Origin: Gammaproteobacteria bacterium
GTDB lineage: Bacteria > Pseudomonadota > Gammaproteobacteria > Thiohalomonadales > Thiohalomonadaceae
Direction: 5' to 3'
Length of the DNA stretch: 60,772 nt
NCBI GenBank assembly: GCA_026196575.1
Contig: JAPHSX010000048.1
Coordinates: forward strand, 1 to 60,772
Shown here: positions 53,453 to 60,772 of the stretch, piece by piece
How positions within the stretch are numbered: the stretch's first letter is position 1
Layout: the number at the start of each line of letters is the position of its first letter
Made by a program: the position numbers and the translations under genes
Notes under the pieces: generated by a model
Told to the model about the DNA's origin: nothing
Databases searched by the model: none
The model's input: the letters and a program-made list of their open reading frames with translations, nothing else

Positions 53453-54436
53453 ATGTTCTCCACGCTTTGGCCCTCGTTTATTGCCATCGCCGGCGGCTTT
53501 GCCCTGCTGGTCTGGGGCGCCGACCGTTTCGTCATCGGCGCCTCCGCCACCGCCCGCAACCTCGGTGTCTCCCCCCTCATCATCGGCCTCACCATCGTCG
53601 GCTTCGGCACCTCGGCCCCGGAGATGCTGGTCTCGGCCATCGCTGCCGCGGCGGGCAATCCCAACATGGGTATTGGCAACGCCATCGGCTCCAATATCAC
53701 CAATATTGGCCTGGTGCTGGGGATCACCGCGCTGGTCACCCCGCTGGCGGTGCGCTCCGAAACCCTGAAGCGCGAATTTCCCGTACTGTTCCTCATCATG
53801 CTGTTAACCCTGCTGTTGCTGCTGGACAGTGCGATGGGGCGCCTCGATGGCATTATTCTGCTCGCCGGTCTGGGAGCAATGATCTACTGGATGGTGCGGC
53901 TGGGGCTGCGCGAGCGTCGTAACGGCGACCCGATGGAGAGCGAATTTATCGATGAGATCCCCGCCCATATGCCGATGAAGATAGCGCTCCTCTGGCTGGT
54001 GGTGGGGATGGTGATTTTGCTCGGCAGCTCACGCCTGCTGGTCTGGGGCGCGGTGAATGTGGCGGAGTGGTTTGGCATTAGCGACCTTATCATCGGCCTC
54101 ACCATCGTCGCCATCGGCACCAGCCTGCCGGAGCTGGCCGCCTCGGTGATGAGTGCGCTTAAGGGTGAGCACGACATCGCCATCGGCAACGTGCTCGGCT
54201 CCAACATGTTCAACCTGCTGGCAGTGCTCGGCATGCCAGGGCTGATCATGCCCACGGCTACCCCCCCCGAACTGTTGAGCCGCGACTACCCGGCAATGTT
54301 CGGCCTGACCATTGCGCTGCTTATTATGGGTTACGGCTTTCGGCGGCCGGGCCGTATCACCCGTGCCGAAGGGGGGGTACTGCTGGTGGGTTATCTCATC
54401 TATATGGGCTTGCTGTATCATGCCGCTACGGCCTGA
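53453..54436 (+). CDS. Calcium/sodium antiporter of the CaCA family (YrbG-like)
   Basis: A 327-residue membrane exchanger with ten helices arranged as two inverted halves. The alpha repeats are visible as GLTIVGFGTSAPEMLVSAIA with GNAIGSNITNIGLVLG in the first half and GLTIVAIGTSLPELAASVMS with GNVLGSNMFNLLAVLG in the second. YrbG lies beside kdsD in E. coli too, so the position is conserved. Likely Ca2+/Na+ or Ca2+/H+ exchange; specificity not shown. Confidence 0.93.
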   Translation: MFSTLWPSFIAIAGGFALLVWGADRFVIGASATARNLGVSPLIIGLTIVGFGTSAPEMLVSAIAAAAGNPNMGIGNAIGSNITNIGLVLGITALVTPLAVRSETLKREFPVLFLIMLLTLLLLLDSAMGRLDGIILLAGLGAMIYWMVRLGLRERRNGDPMESEFIDEIPAHMPMKIALLWLVVGMVILLGSSRLLVWGAVNVAEWFGISDLIIGLTIVAIGTSLPELAASVMSALKGEHDIAIGNVLGSNMFNLLAVLGMPGLIMPTATPPELLSRDYPAMFGLTIALLIMGYGFRRPGRITRAEGGVLLVGYLIYMGLLYHAATA

Positions 54437-54450
54437 ACGAGGAACCAACG

Positions 54451-54651
54451 ATGCAAACTGAGCAATTCACCGTGAAAAACGTCAAGTGTGGCGGCTGCAT
54501 CAGCAACATTGAAACCGGCCTCAAGTCGTTGCCGGGGGTGAGCGCGGTCAGCGTCACCATCGAGAGCGGTCTGGTGGTAGTGAGTGGTGATGCCCTGGAG
54601 CGTGCGCAGCTGGCGCAGAAACTGGCGACGCTGGGCTACCCCGAGGCGTAG
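54451..54651 (+). CDS. Heavy-metal-associated (HMA) domain protein
   Basis: A 66-residue single-domain protein with the ferredoxin-like HMA fold and metal site KCGGCISNIE (C13, C16), in which the GMxC start of copper chaperones reads NVKC. Probably a small copper or other soft-metal carrier. It lies 14 nt after the exchanger gene and ends 4 nt before kdsD, so it is part of this transcription unit; that is an unusual place for it. Confidence 0.88.
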   Translation: MQTEQFTVKNVKCGGCISNIETGLKSLPGVSAVSVTIESGLVVVSGDALERAQLAQKLATLGYPEA

Positions 54652-54655
54652 CGGC

Positions 54656-55642
54656 ATGACGCGTGACCTCGACCCAAAACGCCTCATCGAACTGGGACGT
54701 GCGGTACTTGAGACCGAGGCGGCGGCGATCACCGCCCTCACCCAGCGCCTGGGCGAAGAGTTTGTCACCGCCTGCCGCCACCTGCTTCACTGCGAGGGAC
54801 GCATCGTGGTCACCGGCATGGGCAAGTCGGGCCACATCGGTGCCAAGATCGCCGCCACCCTGGCCAGCACCGGCAGCCCCGCCTTCTTCGTCCACCCCGG
54901 CGAGGCGAGCCACGGCGATCTGGGCATGATCACCGCCAAAGATGTGGTACTCGCCCTCTCCAACTCCGGCGAGACCGACGAGCTCCTCACCATCCTGCCC
55001 ATTATCAAGCGTCTCGGCATCCCGCTCATCACCCTTACCGGCAGCCCCGACTCCCGCCTGGCACGCGCCGCCGAGGCGAATATCGATGTCAACGTCGCCC
55101 GCGAGGCGTGCCCGCTGGGGCTCGCCCCCACCGCCAGCACCACCGCGGCCCTGGCGATGGGTGATGCGCTGGCGGTGGCACTGCTGGAGGCACGCGGTTT
55201 TACCGAAGAGGACTTTGCCCGTTCCCACCCGGCGGGCAGCCTCGGGCGCCGCCTGCTGCTGCGCATCGAAGAGCTGATGCACAGCGGTGCCGCCCTGCCC
55301 AAAGTGGGGGCCAGTGCGACACTGAGCGAGGCACTGCTGGAGATGAGCCGCAAGGGGCTCGGCATGACCACCGTGGTGGACGACGACGACAAGCTGCTCG
55401 GCCTCTTTACCGATGGTGACCTGCGCCGCCTGCTCGACCACGGCGAGGTGGCGGTGCGGCAGCTGCGGATCGGCGAGGTGATGCAGCGCCACATCACCAC
55501 CATCGAGGGGGGGTTGTTAGCCGCCGAGGCGCTGCGCATTATGGATGAGAAGCGCATCAACGCCCTGCCGGTGGTCGATGCCAGCGGTACCCTCATCGGT
55601 GCCCTCAATATGCACGACCTGCTGCGCGCGGGCGTGGTCTAG
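54656..55642 (+). CDS. kdsD: Arabinose-5-phosphate isomerase
   Basis: Converts ribulose-5-phosphate to arabinose-5-phosphate, the first step to KDO of LPS. The 328-residue protein has a SIS domain (about 35-165; VVTGMGKSGHIGAKIAATLAS, ALSNSGETDELLTILP, APTASTTAALAMGDALA) and two CBS domains (about 210-325; LFTDGDLRRLLD, ALNMHDLLRAGVV). The ATG at 54656 gives the normal start; upstream codons in frame are inside the HMA gene. Confidence 0.96.
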   Translation: MTRDLDPKRLIELGRAVLETEAAAITALTQRLGEEFVTACRHLLHCEGRIVVTGMGKSGHIGAKIAATLASTGSPAFFVHPGEASHGDLGMITAKDVVLALSNSGETDELLTILPIIKRLGIPLITLTGSPDSRLARAAEANIDVNVAREACPLGLAPTASTTAALAMGDALAVALLEARGFTEEDFARSHPAGSLGRRLLLRIEELMHSGAALPKVGASATLSEALLEMSRKGLGMTTVVDDDDKLLGLFTDGDLRRLLDHGEVAVRQLRIGEVMQRHITTIEGGLLAAEALRIMDEKRINALPVVDASGTLIGALNMHDLLRAGVV

Positions 55643-55669
55643 CCAAACAGCATTCAGGAGCCTGCCCCG

Positions 55670-56194
55670 ATGCAAGACATTCTCGAAAAAGCACGCGATA
55701 TCCGCCTGGTGATCTTCGATGTGGACGGTGTGCTCACCGACGGCAGCCTCTTCATCGGCGATGGCGGCGAGGAGTACAAGGCCTTCAACTCACGCGACGG
55801 CCACGGCATGAAGATGCTGCAACAAAGCGGCGTCGACATTGGCATTATCACCGGACGCACCTCTGCGGTGGTACGCCACCGCATGGAGAGTCTCGGCATC
55901 CAGCACGTCTATCAGGGGCAGCTCGACAAGCTTCCCGCCTTCGAGGAGCTGGCCGCCAAACTCGGCGTCACCCCCGCGCAAGTTGCCTACATCGGCGATG
56001 ATGTGGTCGATCTGCCCATTCTGGTGCGCGTCGGCCTGGCGGTTGTCGTGCAGGACGCCCACCCGCTGGTCAAGCAGCACAGCCACTGGATCACCCCGAG
56101 TCCCGGCGGCCGCCACGCGGCACGGGAGCTCTGTGAATTCATCATGCAGGCCCAGGGCACCCTCGATGGCCAGCTCAACCACTACCTGCAATGA
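55670..56194 (+). CDS. kdsC: 3-deoxy-manno-octulosonate-8-phosphatase
   Basis: A HAD phosphatase that frees KDO from KDO-8-phosphate. The 174-residue product has DVDGVLTDGSLFIGD with nucleophile and acid/base aspartates, IITGRTSAVVRHR, and YIGDDVVDLPIL. A GGAG lies before the ATG. Its last 4 nt overlap lptC. Confidence 0.96.
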   Translation: MQDILEKARDIRLVIFDVDGVLTDGSLFIGDGGEEYKAFNSRDGHGMKMLQQSGVDIGIITGRTSAVVRHRMESLGIQHVYQGQLDKLPAFEELAAKLGVTPAQVAYIGDDVVDLPILVRVGLAVVVQDAHPLVKQHSHWITPSPGGRHAARELCEFIMQAQGTLDGQLNHYLQ

Positions 56195-56757
56195 ACCGTA
56201 AGAACCTGCTCATCGCCGCCTTTGCCCTGCTGCTGGTGCTGCTTGGCAACTGGCTTGCCGAGCAGGGGGTCAAGCGGGTCGACAAGGCGCTGGCGCCAGA
56301 GCCGCTGGTGCAGCGGGACTACTATCTCAATGATGTAACCATTACCGAGCTGGACGAACAGGGGCAGCCACAACACCGCCTGCAGGCCCGACAGCTCAAC
56401 CACTTCAGCGCCACCGAACAGACCGAGCTGCAACAACCCGATCTGGAGATCTTTGAAAAAAATAAAGTGATCTGGCATGTGATGGCCGACCACGGCAGAC
56501 TCGACCAGCTGCACGACGAGGTGCTGTTGCAGGGCAAGGTGCGGCTGACCCAGAGCGGTGTGCAGGCACCGCTCCGCCTCACCACCCCGGCGCTGCGTAT
56601 CCAGCCAAAACGGGGGCGCGCCGAGACCGATCAGCCGGTCACCCTGACCCAGGGAAACAGCCGGGTGCGGGCGGTCGGCATGCAGCTTGAACAACCAGAA
56701 CAGCGCCTGCTGCTGCTCTCACAGGTACGGGGGCGTTATGAAGCACCGGCTCCTTAG
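56191..56757 (+). CDS. lptC: LPS export protein LptC
   Basis: LptC is a single-pass protein that receives LPS from LptB2FG and passes it to LptA. The 188-residue product has one N-terminal helix (about 5-20) and a beta-jellyroll domain (DYYLNDVTITELDEQGQPQH, LQARQLNHFSATEQTELQQP). It overlaps kdsC by 4 nt and lptA by 20 nt. Confidence 0.92.
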   Translation: MNRKNLLIAAFALLLVLLGNWLAEQGVKRVDKALAPEPLVQRDYYLNDVTITELDEQGQPQHRLQARQLNHFSATEQTELQQPDLEIFEKNKVIWHVMADHGRLDQLHDEVLLQGKVRLTQSGVQAPLRLTTPALRIQPKRGRAETDQPVTLTQGNSRVRAVGMQLEQPEQRLLLLSQVRGRYEAPAP

Positions 56758-57282
56758 TCTCCTGCTGCTGTTGCCACTGCCACTGCCACTGGCCGCCGAG
56801 CAGCCGGCAGCTACGGACAAGACTGCACCGGTCACCATCGAGGCCGACCGCATGGAGCTCGATCAGAAACTGGGCACCAGCCACTACCAGGGGCGGGTGA
56901 TCATGGTACAAGGGGCGCTGCGCATTGAGGCCGAGGCAATCACCCTCTACAGCGTGGAGAAAAAACTGCGACGGGCGGTTGCCGAGGGCGGCCCCGCCAC
57001 ACTGCTGCAACAGGGCGACGATAAGACGGGACCTATCCGTGGCGAGGCGGCACACATGGAGTACCGGCCACTAGCGAGGACGATAGCGCTCAGCGGCCAG
57101 GCCCGGCTGTGGCGTGGTGGCGATGAGTTCAGCGGCGAGCAGATCAACTACAACCTGGAACAGCAACTGGTAACGGCCAGCGGTGCCCCCCAAGAGAGTG
57201 GCCAGGATAGTGGACAGGGAGGTGGTCGGGTACGGGTGCTGCTGCAGCCCGAGGATAACAACCCGCCACAACAGGAGACGCC

Positions 57283-57286
<4 letters not shown>
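56738..57286 (+). CDS. lptA: LPS transport periplasmic protein LptA
   Basis: LptA forms the periplasmic bridge for LPS. The 182-residue product has a signal peptide (about 1-21, ending PLAAEQ), the jellyroll blocks [40 protein letters not shown] and [19 protein letters not shown], and a glycine/glutamine-rich tail. The ATG at 56738 is inside the 3' end of lptC; overlap with lptB is 4 nt. Confidence 0.93.
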
Positions 57287-58005
<719 letters not shown>

Positions 58006-58087
58006 ATGCCATCCAAAATCTGTGCCATTCACCAATTAAATACGCTAGAATGACGTGGAAATGGCATTTTTCACAACCAGAACCTGA

Positions 58088-59545
58088 ATGAAGCAATCCC
58101 TACAGCTCCGTCTCGGGCAACAGCTCACCATGACGCCGCAGTTACAGCAGGCGATCCGCATGCTGCAGCTATCGACGCTGGAGTTGCAACTGGAGATCCG
58201 CCAGGCACTGGAATCCAACCTGATGCTTGAAGAGGGAGAAGAGTTCGAGTCCGAGTTTCCGGAGGAGGCGGATACCGGCGAGGCCGAAGAGTACGAGGAG
58301 GAGGCCGAGCTGAGCGAGGAGATGCAGCAGGAGGTCATGCCTGACGAGCTGGTGATCGACAGTGTCTGGGATGACATCTACGACTCCATGGTCAGCACCC
58401 CCTCCGCCGCCCCCAGCGGCGATGAGGAGCGCGACTTCGAACACGGCAACAGCACTCCCGAGGATCTGCGTGACTACCTGCTCTGGCAGCTGCGCATGAG
58501 TCCCATCAGCGAGGAGGATATGGTGATCGCCGAGTCCATCATTGATGCGATTAACGACGATGGCCTCCTCTCCCTCACACTGGAGGATCTCCTCGAAAGC
58601 CTGCGCCGGCAGCTACCCGAACTTGAACTCGACGAAGTGGTGGCGGTACTACATCGCGTACAGCAGTGCGATCCCCCCGGGGTGGCCGCACGCGACCTGC
58701 GCGAGTGCCTGCTACTGCAACTTAACGCCCTCCCCGCAGATGTACCGTGGCACGCCGAGGCCATCGCCCTGCTCAGTGAACACTTTGAACTGCTGGCCGC
58801 CCGCGACTACACTCAACTCAAGAGGGTGACAACACTCAATGAGCAGCAACTCACCGAGGTGATCCAACTGATTCAGAGCCTCAATCCGCGTCCCGGCGGC
58901 CACATCGCCAGCGACAAGACCGAATATATCGTCCCCGATGTGATCGTCAGCAGGACACCAAAGGGGTGGCGCGTGGAGCTCAACAGCGATAATGTGCCGA
59001 GCATTCGCGTCAACAACTACTACGCGGGACTGATCAAACAGACCAATGGCAACGACGCCGCCACCATGAAAAATCACCTGCAAGAGGCACGCTGGTTCAT
59101 CAAAAGCCTGCAGAGCCGTAACGACACCCTGCTCAAGGTCGCCAGCAGCATCATCACGCATCAACGTGACTTTCTTGAACAGGGTGAGGTAGCCATGAAA
59201 CCGATGGTGCTGCACGACATCTCGGAGGAGCTGGGGATGCACGAATCGACCATCTCCCGCACCACCACCCGTAAGTATATGCACACCCCGCGCGGCATCT
59301 TCGAACTGAAATATTTCTTCTCCAGCCATGTGAGCACCGCCAGTGGCGGCGAGGCCTCCTCCACCGCCATTCGCTCCATGCTGAAGAGCCTTATTGCCGC
59401 AGAGTCACCCAAAAAACCGCTAAGCGATAACAAGCTGGCACAGATCCTCTCGGAGAAGGGCATTAACGTTGCCCGCCGCACGGTAGCCAAATACCGTGAG
59501 GCGATGGCCATCCCGCCATCAAACGAGCGCAAACGCCTGGTCTGA
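58088..59545 (+). CDS. rpoN: RNA polymerase sigma-54 factor
   Basis: Sigma-54 directs RNA polymerase to -24/-12 promoters, which then need an enhancer-binding ATPase. The 485-residue protein has the Gln/Leu-rich region I (LRLGQQLTMTPQLQQAIRML), an acidic region II (about 50-110), a core-binding domain, the helix-turn-helix (SEELGMHESTISRTTTRKY) and the RpoN box ARRTVAKYRE near the end. A TAGAAT lies about 40 nt before the start but no good -35 could be found. A predicted target promoter lies in this window (2329-2344). Confidence 0.97.
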   Translation: MKQSLQLRLGQQLTMTPQLQQAIRMLQLSTLELQLEIRQALESNLMLEEGEEFESEFPEEADTGEAEEYEEEAELSEEMQQEVMPDELVIDSVWDDIYDSMVSTPSAAPSGDEERDFEHGNSTPEDLRDYLLWQLRMSPISEEDMVIAESIIDAINDDGLLSLTLEDLLESLRRQLPELELDEVVAVLHRVQQCDPPGVAARDLRECLLLQLNALPADVPWHAEAIALLSEHFELLAARDYTQLKRVTTLNEQQLTEVIQLIQSLNPRPGGHIASDKTEYIVPDVIVSRTPKGWRVELNSDNVPSIRVNNYYAGLIKQTNGNDAATMKNHLQEARWFIKSLQSRNDTLLKVASSIITHQRDFLEQGEVAMKPMVLHDISEELGMHESTISRTTTRKYMHTPRGIFELKYFFSSHVSTASGGEASSTAIRSMLKSLIAAESPKKPLSDNKLAQILSEKGINVARRTVAKYREAMAIPPSNERKRLV

Positions 59546-59580
59546 TCCAGGCATTACCTACCAACCATCAGGAGCCGATA

Positions 59581-59913
59581 ATGCAATTAAATCTCACCGG
59601 TCATCACGTCGACATCACCACCTCCATGCGTGACTACGTCACCGAAAAACTGCAGCGTCTGGAGCGCCACTTCGACCACGTCACCAACGTGCATGTCATT
59701 CTCAGTGTGGAGAAGCTACGGCAGAAGGCCGAGGCGACCATTCAGATCACCGGCAACACCATCTTCGCCGACAGCGAGAACGAGGATATGTATGCCGCCA
59801 TTGATGCCATGATCGACAAACTCGACCGTCAGGTAAAAAAACACAAGGAGAAGGTCACCAACCACCACCGTGCCGAAGGCGGCCTGAAAGACCAGCCCGT
59901 TGACATCGAGTAA
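59581..59913 (+). CDS. hpf: Ribosome hibernation promoting factor
   Basis: Short HPF binds the 30S subunit and promotes 100S dimers in stationary phase. The 110-residue product has the family start MQLNLTGHHVDITTSMRDYV, HFDHVTNVHVILSVEK and DNMYAAIDAMIDKL-like segment EDMYAAIDAMIDKLDRQVKK. An AGGAG ribosome site is at good spacing. Located after rpoN as in most gammaproteobacteria. Confidence 0.95.
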   Translation: MQLNLTGHHVDITTSMRDYVTEKLQRLERHFDHVTNVHVILSVEKLRQKAEATIQITGNTIFADSENEDMYAAIDAMIDKLDRQVKKHKEKVTNHHRAEGGLKDQPVDIE

Positions 59914-59949
59914 CCCCGACTCCACCAACCAACCCGTAGCGAAACAGAC

Positions 59950-60411
59950 ATGCAGGTAGCAGAACTACTCGACCTTGATCGCATCAGCTGCGACAACCAC
60001 TCCGCCAGCAAGAAGCGGGTACTGGAACAACTGAGCCAACTGCTGGCCGCCAATCAGGAGACGCTGACACAGAACCAGGTTTTTGACAGCCTCATCTCCC
60101 GCGAGCGGCTCGGCAGCACGGGTCTGGGCCATGGGGTGGCGATCCCCCATGGTCGTCTCAAAGAGAGCAACACCACCCTCGCTGCATTCATAAAGTTGCA
60201 GGAGGGTATCGATTTTGATGCCAGCGACAACCAGCCGGTCGACCTGCTGTTTGCCCTGTTGGTACCGGAGGAGGCCACCGACGAACATCTGCAGCTGCTG
60301 GCACAGCTGGCTCGCATGTTCAGCGACGAGGCACTGGTGCAACAACTGCGCACCGCCCCCGATGCGCAGAGCCTGCTCGCCACCATTCAGGAGTGGCAGA
60401 GGCAGCACTAA
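59950..60411 (+). CDS. ptsN: Nitrogen-regulatory EIIA protein (PTS-Ntr)
   Basis: EIIA-Ntr is a phosphorylated regulator affecting potassium transport and nitrogen-carbon balance. The 153-residue protein has SRERLGSTGLGHGVAIPHGRL with phospho-acceptor H67, and DLLFALLVPEEATDEHLQLLA. Its stop overlaps the hprK start (TAATG). Confidence 0.96.
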   Translation: MQVAELLDLDRISCDNHSASKKRVLEQLSQLLAANQETLTQNQVFDSLISRERLGSTGLGHGVAIPHGRLKESNTTLAAFIKLQEGIDFDASDNQPVDLLFALLVPEEATDEHLQLLAQLARMFSDEALVQQLRTAPDAQSLLATIQEWQRQH

Positions 60412-60772
60412 TGCGCACCGGCGGCGTCACCCTGCAGCGGTTTATCGAGAGCTACCGGCAGCGCCTTGGCCTGCAGTGGCTAACCGGTCATCACGGGGGG
60501 GAGAGCCTGCTCGCCCCCCTCGCCGGGGATGATGGCGATGTCTCGCTCGTCGGCCACCTCAACTTCATCCACCCGCACCGCATTCAGCTGCTGGGGCGCT
60601 CCGAGCTGCGCTACCTGGCAGAGCTGGGCAAGAACTCGCTGCACGATGCCCTGACACAACTATTCGATGGCGCCTCGCAACTGGTGATTATCGCCGATGG
60701 CGAACAGCCCCCCGCCGAGCTGCTGGCCACGGCACGGCAGAGCGCCATTCCACTCTGCACCTCGACCCTCTC
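60411..60772 (+). CDS. hprK: HPr kinase/phosphorylase, N-terminal part (cut by window edge)
   Basis: HprK phosphorylates HPr on serine. Only the first 120 codons are in the window: LQRFIESYRQRLGLQWLTGH, NFIHPHRIQLLGRSELRYL and the PPAELLATARQSAIPL block, which match the HprK N-terminal domain. The Walker A kinase site lies beyond the edge. The start overlaps ptsN by one base (TAATG). In Pseudomonas rapZ takes this position instead, which helps to place the organism outside that genus. Confidence 0.88.
   Translation, partial: MRTGGVTLQRFIESYRQRLGLQWLTGHHGGESLLAPLAGDDGDVSLVGHLNFIHPHRIQLLGRSELRYLAELGKNSLHDALTQLFDGASQLVIIADGEQPPAELLATARQSAIPLCTSTL

Noticed and set aside
58021-58075. TAGAAT as the -10 of an rpoN promoter and a TGGCATTTTTC as a sigma-54 site
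   Set aside because: No matching -35 at proper distance; the sigma-54-like string lacks the GC at -12.

Overview
The window is a GC-rich chromosomal segment, almost entirely coding, from a flagellated, respiring gammaproteobacterium. The gene order petABC / sspAB ... nif3-like / degS(algW)-like / hisC ... hisD / hisG / murA / ibaG / mlaBCDEF ... kdsD / kdsC / lptCAB / rpoN / hpf / ptsN follows a backbone known from Pseudomonas. The presence of hprK after ptsN, short-form hisG, RNase T, SspA/SspB and a full Gsp type II secretion operon fits a deep gammaproteobacterial line such as the Chromatiales and relatives. That placement is inference. I saw no rRNA, tRNA, insertion sequence, phage gene or CRISPR array.

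Layout. 1-2344: the end of a flagellar switch/export operon (fliL, fliM, fliN and partial fliO, minus strand) preceded by an excellent sigma-54 promoter. 2460-5756: orn, a divergent M48 protease, a small c-type cytochrome and rsgA. 5778-9349: motA-motB and an HDOD protein. 9358-15365: a minus-strand set made of a TraB/GumN protein, a TonB-dependent receptor, a YfiR-family periplasmic protein and a hybrid histidine kinase with a YfiN-like sensory region. 15415-18818: rnt, then a four-gene cytochrome cluster (two b561-type genes, one of them fused to a dihaem cytochrome c, an SHP/DUF1924 cytochrome and a separate dihaem cytochrome c). 18951-26305: grxD, an OmpA-like protein, an N-acetylglutaminylglutamine amidotransferase, a BON lipoprotein, a hydantoinase B-like protein and a PAS-GGDEF-EAL protein with an eroded EAL site. 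26306-31048: sspB, sspA, the cytochrome bc1 genes and a Nif3-like gene. 31111-33604: a DegS/AlgW-like protease, two opposed heptanucleotide repeat arrays and hisC. 33653-44784: the gspC-to-gspN type II secretion operon. 44887-52229: hisD, hisG, murA, ibaG, mlaBCDEF and a DUF72-like gene. 52321-60772: a zinc-ribbon protein, mlaA, a Na+/Ca2+ exchanger, an HMA protein, the KDO and LPS-transport genes, rpoN, hpf, ptsN and the start of hprK.

How the genes fit together. Much of the window builds and guards the cell envelope: murA (peptidoglycan), kdsDC and lptCAB (LPS synthesis and transport), mlaA to mlaF (retrograde phospholipid transport), a DegS-like stress protease and the type II secretion apparatus. 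A second theme is electron transfer (bc1 complex, SHP/dihaem/b561 cluster, a small cytochrome c). A third is motility and signalling: sigma-54 is encoded here and a textbook sigma-54 site drives the flagellar operon at the other end of the window.

The parts most worth a second look are the TonB receptor-YfiR-CHASE8-like hybrid kinase set, the b561-dihaem cytochrome fusion beside SHP, the degenerate EAL domain, the insertion of the whole gsp operon between hisD and hisC, and the repeat-rich junction around hisC.
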